A DNA stretch of 64,000 nucleotides from NCBI GenBank assembly GCA_050084985.1, contig JBITNC010000001.1:201066001-201130000 (forward strand), written 5' to 3'. Origin of the DNA: Nageia nagi. Lineage: Eukaryota; Pinophyta. Positions 24,800-36,920 of this stretch are shown here, in pieces (the stretch's first letter is position 1; the number at the start of each line of letters is the position of its first letter). A program made the translations under genes and the position numbers. A model generated the notes under the pieces. That model saw nothing but the letters and a program-made list of their open reading frames with translations, had not been told where the DNA came from and did not search any database.

Positions 24800-26210
24800 T
24801 ATGAGTATGGTCCATAAGGTTGTGGTCAACTCATGCTATGTGATAGTTTAATGTGAGAGGTGGGATTTGATTGCCAATATATTTCATCTACTAATAGGGA
24901 GTGCACGATGAATCTAGAGGATGTCTAACTTATTTTACAAATTCCTATTAAGGGTGATCCAGTCATTGGACTATTGAATGAGGTTGTGAGAGATGCAATG
25001 ATGATCAGGATAGTTGGCTGATGTTATCATTTGCTACGATGGGGTGGAGGTATATTTTACTATGACCATGCATATCAAGATAAAATCATAGATAAATTGA
25101 CATGCTTCATGATGATTATGATCACCTTTTTTGTACTACCAAATGTTTCAAGATATAGATTCCCTTGTAAGTTGTACCAAGTTCTACGAGAGATGCGAGA
25201 TGATGGCAAGGTGTTTGCATGGGGACTAGCTTTCTTAGGCCAGTTATACCATGAGCTTTAGGATATGGAGATAGGGGTCTATATAGGTACAAGGTGCTCT
25301 TTATTTCTATAGGTATGGGGATGGGAGCACATAACCATGGCTTAACCTATAGGTTTACTTTTCAACATACATGATGATGTGCTATGCTTTGAGGAGCCGA
25401 GCATTGATGTATCCTATATGATATGTTAGAGACATCACCATGAGCCCTAGAGTAGATAACTTAGAGGTAGATAGATAGCATACTTCTTAGAGGTATTCCA
25501 GAGACTATAATCAAGGGATATGATCTAGAGACACTATAGAGGAGGCCTAGCTTGGGGAAAGGATAGAGCATAGCTAGATCATGTCAGATGAGATAGATAG
25601 GTGAGAAGCCATTGAGATGAGATAGAGTACTTTAAGTATCACTGAGTACTTTGATAGTTTGTCAAGATACAAGATATACCTATCAATCCTTTGGTTTATA
25701 GTTAATTGAATGGTAGAGATGGGAAGCCTTGTTTGTAGTATTAAAAGACCTATGAGGAGGTAGACAATGATGAGGAGGTTGCAAGTGATCAGGATGACAA
25801 GCATCATGGAGGCCTACAAGAGATGGTCATTGGATCTACAAGAGATGGTGGTTGGATAAACATCTAAATATGGTTAAAGAGGTAACAAAGGATAAGTATG
25901 AGACCTTACAGAAGAGAATGAGATGCAAATAGAGGTCCCCTTAGAGGGAGGAGGGAGAGGTAGTGGAGGGTCCCCCAATAGTAGCTATTGATCCTAGTCT
26001 AATAGTGGCGGAGGAGAGGATAGCAAAGCTAAAGCACCAACATGTTAAGATAGAGTGTTAGCTTATTGAGGGATAACATAACCTAGAGTGGAGTAGGCTA
26101 TGTGAGTAGGAGAGCTAGCTCGAGAAGGCTGAGCTCCACCAAAGGATTTAGGAGCTCGAGAAGGAGCTTCATTAAATATTGGAGGTTAGTAAAAGAAAAG
26201 AGGTAGAGAG
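24800..26210 (+). pseudogene. plant mobile domain (PMD) protein, decayed, antisense to pol
   Basis: The plus strand carries PMD-family landmarks in order, interrupted by stops. ECTMNLEDV and then IPIKGDPVIG lie at about 24900-24970 (family form TxTLEDVxxLxGLPIxGxPVxG). AWGLAFLGQLYHEL at 25215-25260 resembles the family WGxAxLAxLYxxL. VWGWEHI just after it resembles LQLWAWEH. Downstream, 26020-26180 encodes a Glu/Lys/Leu-rich stretch (RIQELEKELH), probably a coiled coil. PMD proteins occur as host MAIN/MAIL proteins and in transposons. Here the frame runs tail-to-tail against the integrase of the surrounding gypsy element, so it is best read as an extra antisense frame of that element. It has many stops and is not functional. 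Confidence 0.72.
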
Positions 26211-26234
26211 TGTAGGGGGGGCATCTAGTATATG

Positions 26235-26805
26235 TTGAGCTACATCTTAAATAACATGAGATGATAGAGGTAGTGGCCCATCTTAGTTACTGAGATGATC
26301 CATATAGGGATGCCAAATCTAATGCTAATATTATGTTCAATGAATTCCATGATCTTGGGACCCTTAATGGATACCATGGGGGATGCCTCTACCCACTTTA
26401 TGAAATATTTTATAGTAGTGATTATGAAATTATATCCTACATATGAAGGAGGGTTGAATTTGCCAATTAGATAAAAGCCCTATCTAGAGAATGACTACAT
26501 ATCTTGAATGGGTTGTAACGCTTGAGAGTGTGTTTGTTTCAAATAGGCATGTTGCTGATACCTTATATTATTTTTTTACATAATCATAATAATCTCTCTC
26601 CATTATGGGCCAATAATATCCCATTCTAATTAATCATTTAGTAATGGAAAATCTACTAAAATGCCCCCCACAAGTTCCATCATGACATGTATGCATGGCT
26701 ATTTTTTGGTTTGGGCACTCTAGACAATGAAGGAGAACTCCATCATAACCCCTCCTATAAATCACATCACCTAAAATGGTGTATTTGTTCCATTTGTTTT
26801 TAAAC
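26235..26805 (-). pseudogene. gypsy integrase, decayed (giant element)
   Basis: On the minus strand a zinc-binding segment (CGGHFS, then RMGYYWPIMERDYYDYV) is followed by the catalytic core piece KWVEASPMVSIKGPK and RFGIPIWIIS at about 26290-26400. These match the gypsy KWVEAxPL...RFGIPxxIISDNG pattern. The Asp after IIS is lost. The integrase follows RNase H, giving the gypsy gene order. Stops are frequent. Confidence 0.8.
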
Positions 26806-26998
26806 TAACACTTCTTAATGGTAGATATGGTGGCAAGAAAGGTCCCCCACTTAAGATAATATTTGAATTGATAGTACCATAAGTCCTTAGATATAATATT
26901 TAACTCATTAACTTGGGCTTGTGATGGAGACTCCTCTTGATATAAGGAAAAATATAGAGAGTAATTGTATATTCTAATCACCTCCATATGTGTAACCT

Positions 26999-27316
26999 TT
27001 AAAAATGGTTTTGGGAAATTAAGGATCCCAAAGAAGCTATTGTATATGAAAATCGGTTTGAGAATCTAGGGGTAGCCTTAATATCGTATGCTTTAAAATA
27101 TTCTAGTAATGTACCAACCATGGTCATATATAACTTAAGAGGAGGTTGATTACAACAATAGATTCCCTTGATATGATTGAAAATTAGCAAAGAATCACCA
27201 TATATCTTGAGGTGCTCATACTTCATCTTTATTGCTAATTTCAAACCAATTATGATTGCTTCATAGTCAGCATTATTATTCATCCACTCAAAGTATAGTT
27301 TAAAATAAATTGACAT
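26999..27316 (-). pseudogene. second (archaeal-type) RNase H, giant gypsy element
   Basis: A 105-residue frame contains NNNADYEAIIIGLKLAI and IYGDSLLI, the glutamate and aspartate motifs of the extra RNase H found in Tat-clade plant gypsy elements. It lies between the RT-linked RNase H and integrase, as in that clade. The homologous domain at 59167-59706 is better preserved. Confidence 0.75.
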
Positions 27317-27329
27317 GGGACACCCTAAG

Positions 27330-28908
27330 GGGTTATAAGCACTATTGTGGCCCCTCCCCCTTTTTCACAATGAGATCCATCAAAATACATGGTCATGTTA
27401 AAATCCTCTTGGTATACCTCCTCCTTAATCTTAAAGACACCAAAAATGTTGTTATTTAGTAACTCAATATATAGAGGAATGTCATTCTGCTAGGGTTCCT
27501 CTACCAATTGATTTGCAATAACTTGATCCTTGATATATTTTTGATTTATGAACTTAAGGTCAACCTACATGAGAAACATGATCCATTTTTCCACTCTAGC
27601 ATTAAGCACAATCTTATTCATCATGTATCTCAATGAATCCATGTTGGAAATAAAATAAGTCTTTTGATTAAGCATGTAGTATCTCAAATTCTAAGCTATA
27701 AAGGCCATTACTAGGCATATCTAGTCTCATACACTACTAGAGTACAAATCATATAGTATATGGCTTGCTCTCTCTTTTCTTCATTCTATTTGGATAGCAT
27801 CAAGCCCAAAGCAAAGTCAATGGTAGAAATGTACAAGTGAAAGGGCACTCCCATTCTAGGGGGAATTATAATGGGAGGATGCATAAGATATTTTTTAATT
27901 GCATCAAAGGCCTTCTAACACTCCAAATGCCAAGCAAAGTCACCATTCTTCTTAAGAAACTTATTGAATGGTTGACATTTATTAGATAGTTGCATTATAA
28001 ATCTTCTAGTAGCCTTAATCTTACCTTGTAAAATCTAAAACTATTTTAAGATTTTTGAAAGAGCCATCTCATTAATAGCATAAGCCTTATTAGGATCTAC
28101 CTTAATTCCCCTCTTGGTTACAATGAATCCTAATAATTTCCTTGATAGAACCCCAAAAATATACTTCTTAGGATTGAGTATAGGATTGTATTCCAATAAT
28201 CTACCTAGAACCTTAAACACCACTTCAAGGTTAGTATATAATCCTTAACTATATCATGCATGTAGTCATATAGAATATAAGTCATGGCCTTTGATAGGTT
28301 GCTCCTACATTCTTGAGACCAAAATACACCACTCTATAAAAATATTTCCCCCATGGTGTTATGAATTCCATTTTTTATTTATCCCCTTTTGTGATCATGA
28401 TTTTATTGTAGTTGGAAAAATTGTCCATTAGTAAAAATATCTCATGACCTATAGTGTTGCCTACTAAGGTGTCAATGTTGGGTTATAGAAAATCATCCTT
28501 AGGAAAAGCCTTATTAACATCCCTAAAGTCTATGCATATTCTAATTTATCCATCTAGCTTGGGAACTATAACTGGGTTAGGCATCCACTCAGGGTAATCC
28601 TCTATAAATTTTGCATTTAACATTTTTTGAATCTCTACTTTTATTAACAACAACTTTGTGGGATGTATGTAGAAAGGTTTTTGTTTTACTAGTTTGGCAT
28701 CTAGTTTTAATGTCAAATAGTGCATCATTATGTTGGTATCAAACCCTAATATATCTTGATATGCATATGCAAAAAATTTTACCCTCTTATTGATATTTTT
28801 GGCCCATAAATCTAGCTCTTCCTCATCAAGCTCTTTACTAAATTGAATAATTTTTTGAATACTAGGATTGTCTCCTAGATCAATCTCAACCGTATCCTCC
28901 ACTAGCAT
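27330..28908 (-). pseudogene. gypsy reverse transcriptase plus RNase H, decayed
   Basis: In order on the minus strand: a linker with KFFAYAYQDILGFD (usual form FAWSYxDMPGLD), AEIQKMLNA-like and PEWMPNPVIVPKLDG at 28546-28908; then CIDFRDVNKAFPKDDF, MDNFSNYNKI and FYRVVYFGLKNVGATYQRP at about 28300-28540; the connection at 28041-28223 (LLGFIVTKRGIKVDP); and an RNase H stretch (FDAIKKYLMHPPIIIPP) to about 27700. The YVDD box is not recognisable. Multiple stops and frameshifts show it is inactive. Confidence 0.82.
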
Positions 28909-28961
28909 ATATGAGCCATCCTCCCACTGGTGGTTAAGATAAGATTAATAAGTATGCTCAC

Positions 28962-29345
28962 TTATTTCATTTTCATAAGGATAGCATGGATACAAGGCCA
29001 AATAAAACTATCATGGGTGGTAAGATCAATCATAGAAATTATATCAAAATCAATTGTACCTTGGTCCACCATATAAATACTATCAAAATCAAGGGGATAA
29101 GAGAAAGGAAAAATTGAGGAGATTCCAATCATGTTAACTAATTTGAATAGAAATGGAGGAATAAAACATTTAGACATTGGAGAAGAGGGTGCCTCACATA
29201 GTAAGTCCTTGTGAGGGGAGGCAAATTCTTTGTAGTTTCCCTCATCCTCTATATCATGGATTTGGGCTATGGTGGTTATAGTTCGAGGGCCCTTGAAACC
29301 AAGGCCCGTTATCTTTGTCACCCTTAGTGGGTAATTGTATGACAT
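28962..29345 (-). pseudogene. protease-RT spacer frame, giant gypsy element
   Basis: A 127-residue open frame immediately upstream of RT. I recognise no domain. Its position matches the variable spacer between protease and RT in Tat-type polyproteins. It may be only a surviving open stretch. Confidence 0.35.
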
Positions 29346-30946
29346 GTATCATGCCTTGATCATATTGACCTAAGCCAAAGGCTTTCTATTTACACGGTCA
29401 AATAATGTCAGATAAAAGAAGATATAGATAAATAATCAATTTTACCTAAAAACACTTATTTATATGAGACCTTAAAGATTTGGTAAGATGGAAAATCAGG
29501 ACCTTTGAATACAAAATATATTTGGTTATCTAATGGACCAAGTGGTACTAGAGTACCAATGGCTAAAGTATTATTAATATAAATGGACACCATTAACAAC
29601 GTATTTTACATAAAATTAGCAAGTGATTCAAGTCCTATATTCCAATTCTAGTTCACAAGATTAGAATAAATGCATAAAAATAGATGCTACATGATGAAAA
29701 GATGAAAATTTTAACTTCTTAAATCAGATTTAATTCAATGCATGTGCCAAATTTTAAGTTTTAAGTAGATGCATGTTTTTAGAATGGTGAATATCTGAAT
29801 AATTATTTTTCAATGCCAATTGAATGGACTCTTTTTCCTTAAGTGTAGTTCTATCATTCTCATGATGTCAATGATGTGCTTAAAGTGAAATTACAGATTC
29901 TTTTAAATGTTAATGATGTTGTTATGGTTTTAATAGACCAAAATAATTGATATCATGCTTGTATGATCATTACATACACAAAAGGTATATAAGGTCAAAA
30001 ATGGTCAAATCATTGCTTATGTGAAAAATGTTATGATATGAAGAAATGTTCTTTCATTAATTTTATGATGCAAATTGTTGCTAATTGATGATGGTTCATA
30101 ATTGTAAACCATATATCACTATTCTCACACTATTAATGGTGTATCTTTACTATAAATTCATTACAAATTGGGTATATTTACAATTCATTGAATATCTATT
30201 TGAAAATGCCATTATTTTAGAAATATGCATTGTAATGTAAATGATGAACAAAAATTTTAAAAGACATAATTGTCAAATTCTATGAAATTAATGTTGTCAA
30301 TGGTAGGTTTACTTTGAAAATATATGAAATCAATCAATTCAATGAGATCAAAAGTGCAAAATTGATATGTAAGGCCAATAAATATTTGAATATTTGGTAT
30401 TTTTATGGAAATTGAATGATATTATCTCAATTGAAATTCAATTTTATGATAACAAATATTTTCAAGGCCATGGTCACTCCATGAGCAAAATCTCTCAAAT
30501 TGCAGGTTATTCCAAGCTTGGGGAATCAAAGGACCTCATCAACTTGATAATCATAGCTTAATAGAACTATGAGTTGCAATGATAATAGTGACATAATAGA
30601 TATCATATTTATTTCATCCTTGCTCTTTCAATTGATTATTCTTTAATGGGATGTGATCTATGTGGGTATTATATTAGATTGTTCTTAAAAAGGTATTATC
30701 TAAGAGAGAAGGACCCAAATAGAGGTGCTCTCCCCATACATGGATTTTGATTTTTGACATGATTCCTTGAATAAGCTAAAGCAAGGGCAATATAAGACCA
30801 AAAGGGAGAAGATAATATATCATACTCGACATATCAATTGAAAAAGGGAAGTCCACTTTACTGTTGAAAAGTTTTTTCTCTTCTCTAAACTTCTTTGGAT
30901 TATGCAATTTCAATGCTTTTCATTTCATATCCAAAGAGAGGAAAAA
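29346..30946. other. AT-rich DNA inside the giant gypsy element
   Basis: No coding motif is seen. The right end (CCAAAGAGAGGAAAAA at 30931-30946) is a purine tract directly before an LTR, so at least the last few hundred bases probably belong to the plus-strand element that owns that LTR. Confidence 0.4.
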
Positions 30947-31663
30947 TGTAGACACCTAAAAATTATTTATTTTTATTTAATAAATCATATTTAAACTTTC
31001 TAAATGACTTATTGCAATATTACAAATGCCAAGATAAAGTTGATATTACAATCAATGCCATGTGTTATATTAAATGCTATATCATTTACCATGATTTATA
31101 TTTTAAAAGTATCTTGAATACAACAATTTTTATATTATTGTTAGAGGTCAACCTTCACTCCTTTCTATGTCTTTGCAGGCTATATATGCAAGTGGAATAG
31201 GTTAACCTCCATAAATATGAACTCTTTGATATGAAAAGATCTTTGATAGATGGTTTTCTATCGCAATCTTCATCAAGCAATGGTATCTTTAGATGCCAAT
31301 GATTATGAGAAATTATTATATTTTGATCTCTAAAAATTTATATCTTTGGTGCACTTTGTAATTCTACATATTCTACACTATCAATGACATACATCTTAAG
31401 GATCAAGGGTTCCAAATTTTGGTATTTAAGGCTATTGATTCATACATGTGAAGATCCATCATGAGCTCACCTCAAATTCGATCCCAATCCTCCAAAGATT
31501 CATTTCTATTTACTTTTGAGGATTGTACACATACTTCATATCAGGTGCATGGTTTTTATGTATATTTATCATATCTGATATAATGTACATATTTATCTCT
31601 TCTTATATTATAGAGTATTTATTTATTGTGTATATTTGTATTTTGCACAACTTAATATCTACA
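30947..31663 (+). mobile_element. LTR, TGTAGA family, with polypurine tract
   Basis: It starts TGTAGACACC and ends AATATCTACA, giving 6-bp inverted ends (TGTAGA/TCTACA). The length is 717 bp. A purine tract abuts the start, so this is the 3' LTR of a plus-strand element whose 5' part is missing. It matches 2762-3453, the inverted copy at 3880-4428 and, less closely, 47240-47828. Confidence 0.72.
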
Positions 31664-31905
31664 CCAATTAAGGATTCCTTATACTAGCCCAGATCCTTGA
31701 ATAGATGAAGCTCCATTTTCAAAAGACTATAATGAGGAACTTTTGAAAACTATGAGTACAAATGAAATGAGACATACAAAATAAGAATGAAATAAATATA
31801 AAACATCAAGCTTATAGTATTTTCAATATTATTCTTGTTTAATGTTGATGCAAATTTAAACAAAAACTTAGGATGATGATGCAAAGTCTATATGAATATC
31901 GTAAT
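31664..31905. other. short flank before the young copia element
   Basis: No feature is seen. It ends in GTAAT, the target site of the copia insertion. Confidence 0.5.
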
Positions 31906-32383
31906 TGTTAGGAAATTATAATTATCATGGAGCAATAGAACATAAAAAATGTTTTAGAAATATAAGCACAGAAAACGCATAAACAAGAGAGACACAGATA
32001 TACGTGGTTCACCCAGTTTGGGCTACATCCACACCAAACAGCCAGTCCTTCCTTTTTTATTATCCAGCAGAGTGAATAGATACAACCTACAGCAGATCCG
32101 CTGTAATATCCTCTGTTTTCTCTCACAGTCTCACGTTTCTATTTCTCACTCACCGAATCACGTCTGTTACAATGCCCACATGCAAAAAGAGGGGTTTTTA
32201 TCTAAGAAAAAATCCCTAAACCAAACATAAGTTCAACCGTCAGATTATTTGCCTAATAAATGGCCCAGATTGACTAGAAATTACTTTACTTTTACAAGGT
32301 AATTTTTCAAACGTTTTTAGCTTCTTGGGATATACATCCGGCTAAAATAAACAACTCTGAACAATCATGCTCCACACACAACA
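31906..32383 (-). repeat. 3' LTR of the young copia element
   Basis: On the minus strand it runs TGTTGTGTG ... CCTAACA, 478 bp. It is identical in length to the 36443-36920 copy. Confidence 0.96.
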
Positions 32384-32479
32384 ATCTCCCACTTGGAGAA
32401 TGATTGTAGCAACTCCACCGCTGCTTCTTTTGCTGGACAATGACTCCTCTTTGGACCTGGCTGTTTCTCATCTTCATAG

Positions 32480-34252
32480 TCATCCTTGAAGACCAATTGA
32501 AACTGAGCATATTCTCAGTTTCTCCCTAGTTACAACTTTTGTTAGCATATCTGCAGGATTCTGGCTAGTATGTATCTTTTCCAGCTTTAATTCTCCATCT
32601 TCCAACACTGATCGTATGAAATGGTACTTAAGCTGTATGTGTTTAGTCCTAGAATGAAATGCTGAGTTCTTTGCAAGATGAATGGCACTTTGGCTATCAC
32701 TGTATAGCGTCCCCATATCATGCTCCTTACCCAATTCACCCATGAACCTTTGTAACCAAATCATTTCTTTACTAGCCTCTGTAGCAGCAACATACTCTGC
32801 TTCTATTGTTGAAAGTGCAACAACACTTTGGATTTTGGAAACCCAACTGACAGCTGTTCCACCAACAGTAAATACATATCCTGTAGTGCTCCTCCTGTTA
32901 TCTCTATCACCTGCCATATCTGCATCAACATATCCCTGTAGGGAAATGTTTGAACCACCAAAACATAATGCTTGATTTGTGGTACCTTTCAAATATCTGA
33001 GAATCCATTTCACTGCCATCCAATGTTCCTTTCCTGGATTATTCATGTACCTGCTTACAACTCCCACTGCATGTGCAATATCAGGCCTTGTGCAGACCAT
33101 TGCATACATTAAGCTTCCAACTGCTGATGCATATGGAACTTTAGACATATAATCCATGTCTTCTTGGGTCTTTGGGCACATTTCCTTACTAAGTTTGAAA
33201 TGGCTAGCAAAAGGTATACTAACTGGTTTTGCATTGTGCATATTAAATCTTTTCAATACCTTTTGTATGTACTCATTCTGAGACAATGTCAATTTATGAT
33301 TTTTCCTGTCTCTAGTGATTCTCATACCAAGGATTTGTTTTGCAGCTCCCAAATCCTTCATTGCAAATGAATTTGCCAATTTTCTTTTGAGCACATTTAT
33401 TTCCTGCATGTTAGACCCTGCAACAAGCATGTCATCTACATACAATAACAATATAATATAGCTGCCATCATTTTGCTTTTTCAAATAAACACAATGATCA
33501 GAGTGGCATCTAGTATAACCTTGTTCAGACATAAACCTGTCAAATTTTAGATACCATTGCCTTGGAGCCTGTTTTAAGCCATACAAGCTCTTCTTCAACC
33601 TGCACACAAGTTTCTCCTTCCCTTTCACCTCATATCCTTGTGGCTGTTGCATATATAACTCTTCCTCCAAATCCCCATGGAGAAAGGCTGTCTTTACATC
33701 TAACTGCTCAAGATGCAAATCTTCAGCTGCTACAAGACTTAAAATAGTTCTGATTGAAGTCATTTTAACAACAGGAGAAAATATTTCATCAAAATCAATA
33801 CCTTTCTTCTGTGCAAACCCCTTCAACACAAGTCTAGCTTTGTACCTTTGTTTTCCTCCATCTTCTTCCTTCAGCCTGTAAACCCATTTATTCTTCAATG
33901 TAGTTTTTCCTACAGGCAACCTGACTAAGTCCCAAGTTTGGTTATGCATTAAGGAGTCCATCTCTTCTTCCATGGCTACCTCCCACTTCTTCCTGCTTTC
34001 AACCTGCATTGCTTCTTCATAACATTCAGGTTCACTGGAATCAGTCAACAATAAATAATATAATGAAGGAGAGTATCGTTCAGGGGGTCTACTTATCCTG
34101 GTAGATCTTCTAACACCACTTTCAGGTGTTTGAGGTGCCTGTTGCTGTTGTGGTGGTTGGTTATTATTATTTTCAGGCACCTTTACTTTTCCAGTGATTT
34201 CATCAAGAACTACGTATTCCTTATTTTCTTTTTCTTGTTTCTTTTCCTGCAA
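32480..34252 (-). pseudogene. copia integrase C-terminus, reverse transcriptase, RNase H
   Basis: A 590-residue open frame, which stays open further upstream (to about 34450) into the integrase C-terminal region. The RT first aspartate is at residue 185 (QLDVKTAFLHGDL), followed by LKKSLYGLKQAPRQWY and the catalytic YVDD at 271-274. RNase H has Asp 443 (YVDAD), Glu 484 (STIEAEY) and Asp 519 (YSDSQSAI), then HSRTKHIQLKYHFIR and PADMLTK. All catalytic residues are present, so RT and RNase H look biochemically intact. They make double-stranded cDNA inside the particle. The frame is separated from the upstream part of the polyprotein by a frame change in a T run near 34450. Confidence 0.94.
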
Positions 34253-34446
34253 CTGATTCTTATAGAAGACCTTTTCATTGAATATTACATCTCTACTCCT
34301 AATGATTTTGTGATTTTCATAATCATATAAGCGATAACCAAAATCATTAACACCATATCCAATAAAGGTACATTTCTTTGACTTTGCCTCAAGCTTTGTT
34401 CTATTTTCTTTATCAATATGGACAAAGGCCTCACAACCAAAAGGCT

Positions 34447-35040
34447 TTAAAAAGAGTAGTTTACCTTTTTACCTGTCCATGCTTCCTCCGGAACACCACC
34501 ATCCAAGGAACTTGAAGGCCCTCTGTTTATTAGATAAACAGCAGTATCTACAGCATCTGCCCAAAACTGTAAAGGCAATCCTGCATGCAATCTCATGCAC
34601 CTTGCACGCTCCATGATTGTCCTGTTCATCCTTTCTGATACACCATTTTCTTGTGGTGTTCTTGGAACTGTCTTCTCTCTACGAATTCCATGTTCTGAAC
34701 AGTACCTATCAAACTCTTTGCTGCAATATTCACCTCCATTGTCTGATCTAAGACACTTCAATTTCTTTCCTGTCTCAATCTCAACCAAAGCTTTCCATTT
34801 CTTAAAAGTATCAAATACATCAGATTTATTCTTAATACAATAAATCCAAGTTTTTCTAGTTGCATCATCAATAAAGGTAACATAATAACGAGAGCCACCG
34901 AGAGATGATACCTGAGCCGGTCCCCATACATCTGTATGCACAAGCTCTAATTTTTGGCTCTTCTTCTCTTTCCCAACTCTGAGAAATCTGACTCTTCTAT
35001 TTTCCATAGATGTAATTCTCACAGAAATCCAAATCAACAT
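34447..35040 (-). pseudogene. copia integrase catalytic core
   Basis: The frame carries the DDE core: Asp 37 (VHTDVWGP), Asp 100 (LRSDNGGEY) and Glu 136 (PQENGVSER), with the D-35-E spacing typical of integrases. It ends WTGKKVNYSF at a stop created by a frame change near 34450. The first roughly 13 residues are read out of the true frame. The join to the gag-protease frame lies near 35005-35015. With these breaks integrase cannot be made as one protein from this copy unless recoding occurs. Confidence 0.92.
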
Positions 35041-36376
35041 TCTTCAAACCTGGCAACAAATTTCTTGAGTGAAGAATCTTCATCCCCTTTTCACTCATGT
35101 GTCCGAGCCTATGATGCCATAATGCTGCATCTGCTCCTTTGGAAGTTAAAGCATTAACAGAGTTAGAAATACCATTGCATAAATACAATGTACCAACCTT
35201 TTCACCTCTTGCTATTACTAGGGCTCCTTTGGTGACCTTCCAAGCTTTATCTGTGAAAGTTGTCACACAACCTTCACTACCTAACTGTCCTGTTGAAATC
35301 AGATTTTTTCTTAGATCTGGAACATGCCTTACCTCCTTTAGTAGCCATTGGTTTCCATTCTGCTGTTTTATAAGAACCTTACCCATTCCAACAATTTTAC
35401 AAGGTTTATCATCCCCCAAACGAACTTGTCCAAAATCTCCTTGAACATAGTCATGAAAATTTTTCTTATCAGGTGTGGCATGGAATGAGGCCCCTGAATC
35501 TACCACCCAGGAATTATTAATATTTTCGAAAGAAAGAATCAAAGCATCTTGTAACATCTCACCTGTCACATTTGCTTCATGATTGTTTTCTTGCTGTGCA
35601 TCTCCTTCTTTTCCCTTCCGAGATCTACAGTCTCTCTTTAGGTGTCCTTTCTTTCCACAATTCCAGCACTCTAATCCCGATCTGGACTTGGATCTGCCTT
35701 TCTTTGATTTACTACGATATCCTGAGCTCTTTCCTTTTTCACTTTTTCTTCCCCTAGAATCTACACTCAAAGCATTTCCCGATGTCTCACCGGAGCTTTT
35801 CCGTCGCATTTCCTCGCTAAGGATAGCACCGACAACATCATCAAACTTTAAAGTACTAGATCCAGACACAGAGTTACTAATGGCCATTACTAAACCATTC
35901 CAACTTTCTGGTAATGAGCATAAGAATAACAGAGCTCTAACTTCATCATCAAAGTCTACCTTTACAGAACATAACTGACTTGTAACAGTATTAAAATCAT
36001 TTAAATGATCCGCAACAGATCCACCTTCCGACATCTTCATATTAAATAACCGTTTCATAAGAAATACCTTGTTTGAGGCCGAGGGTTTTTCATATAGTTT
36101 TGACAATGCCTGAAATAAACCCTCTGTTGTTGTTTCCTTCGAAATGTTGAAGGCAACTGATGCAGCGAGGCTCAACCGTATTGCTCCAAGTGCCTTTCTA
36201 TCGAGAAGGTTCCACTCTTCATCTGTCATATTCGTCGGCTTATTTGTTTTTCTGTTCAATGGTAGGTATAGATCTTTTTGATACAAATAATCTTCCATCT
36301 GCATCTTCCATAGCGAGAAATTTTGGCCGTTAAATTTCTCAACCCTAAACTTACCATCTTCCGCCATTGCTCCCAC
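34997..36376 (-). pseudogene. copia gag, protease and integrase zinc domain
   Basis: A 459-residue frame starting at the first ATG inside the 5' LTR. Gag has a [18 protein letters not shown] start, a helical capsid part to about residue 195, and a CX2CX4HX4C zinc knuckle at 237-250 ([14 protein letters not shown]). Protease has the active site VVDSGAS at 291-297. The integrase zinc region begins LWHHRLGHM near 420. In its CXXC pair the second cysteine is a tyrosine (FCENYIYGK), which should weaken zinc binding. The frame ends in TAG, and a 2-base frame change in a GA-rich run follows at once. Both could be real decay or sequencing error. Confidence 0.93.
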
Positions 36377-36426
36377 TCGAACGAGGAATCCTTCTTTCTT
36401 GCGAGTTTATCAGCCAAATAGACCTT

Positions 36427-36440
36427 TGGCTCTGATACCA
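36427..36440 (-). promoter_or_regulatory. primer-binding site, initiator Met tRNA type
   Basis: TGGTATCAGAGCCA on the minus strand, just inside the 5' LTR. It is the classical plant copia primer site where the tRNA 3' end starts minus-strand cDNA synthesis. Confidence 0.95.
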
Positions 36441-36442
36441 GT

Positions 36443-36920
36443 TGTTAGGAAATTATAATTATCACGGAGCAATAGAACATAAAAAATGTTTTAGAAATAT
36501 AAGCACAGAAAACACATAAACAAGAGAGACACAGATATACGTGGTTCACCCAGTTTGGGCTACATCCACACCAAACAGCCAGTCCTTCCTTTTTTATTAT
36601 CCAGCAGAGTGAATAGATACAACCTACAGCAGATCCGCTGTAATATCCTCTGTTTTCTCTCACAGTCTCACGTTTCTATTTCTCACTCATCGAATCACGT
36701 CTGTTACAATGCCCACATGCAAAAAGAGGGGTTTTTATCTAAGAAAAAATCCCTAAACCAAACATAAGTTCAACCGTCAGATTATTTGCCTAATAAACGA
36801 CCCAGATTGACTAGAAATTACTTTACTTTTACAAGGTAATTTTTCAAACGTTTTTAGCTTCTTGGGATATACATCCGGCTAAAATAAACAACTCTGAACA
36901 ATCATGCTCCACACACAACA
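36443..36920 (-). repeat. 5' LTR of the young copia element
   Basis: 478 bp, five transitions from the 3' copy. It is followed at once by the GTAAT target duplication. Confidence 0.96.

Larger units (their letters stand above)
31906..36920 (-). mobile_element. young, nearly intact Ty1/copia element (Tork-like)
   Basis: Two 478-bp LTRs differ at only five positions, all transitions. The insertion is flanked by a perfect 5-bp duplication, GTAAT (31901-31905 and 36921-36925). The primer site TGGTATCAGAGCCA lies inside the 5' LTR at about 36427-36440, and the purine tract AAGTGGGAGAT lies next to the 3' LTR at about 32384-32394. A single gag-pol of copia order fills the interior with one in-frame stop and two small frame changes. 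Codon use and GC content are clearly higher than in the surroundings, as expected for a recent insertion. Placement in the Tork (Tnt1-like) lineage rests on overall protein character only. Confidence 0.95.

Noticed and set aside
32682-35978. Plus-strand open frames of 60-130 codons across the young copia element
   Set aside because: They lie opposite the well-supported gag-pol frames and have no recognisable motifs.
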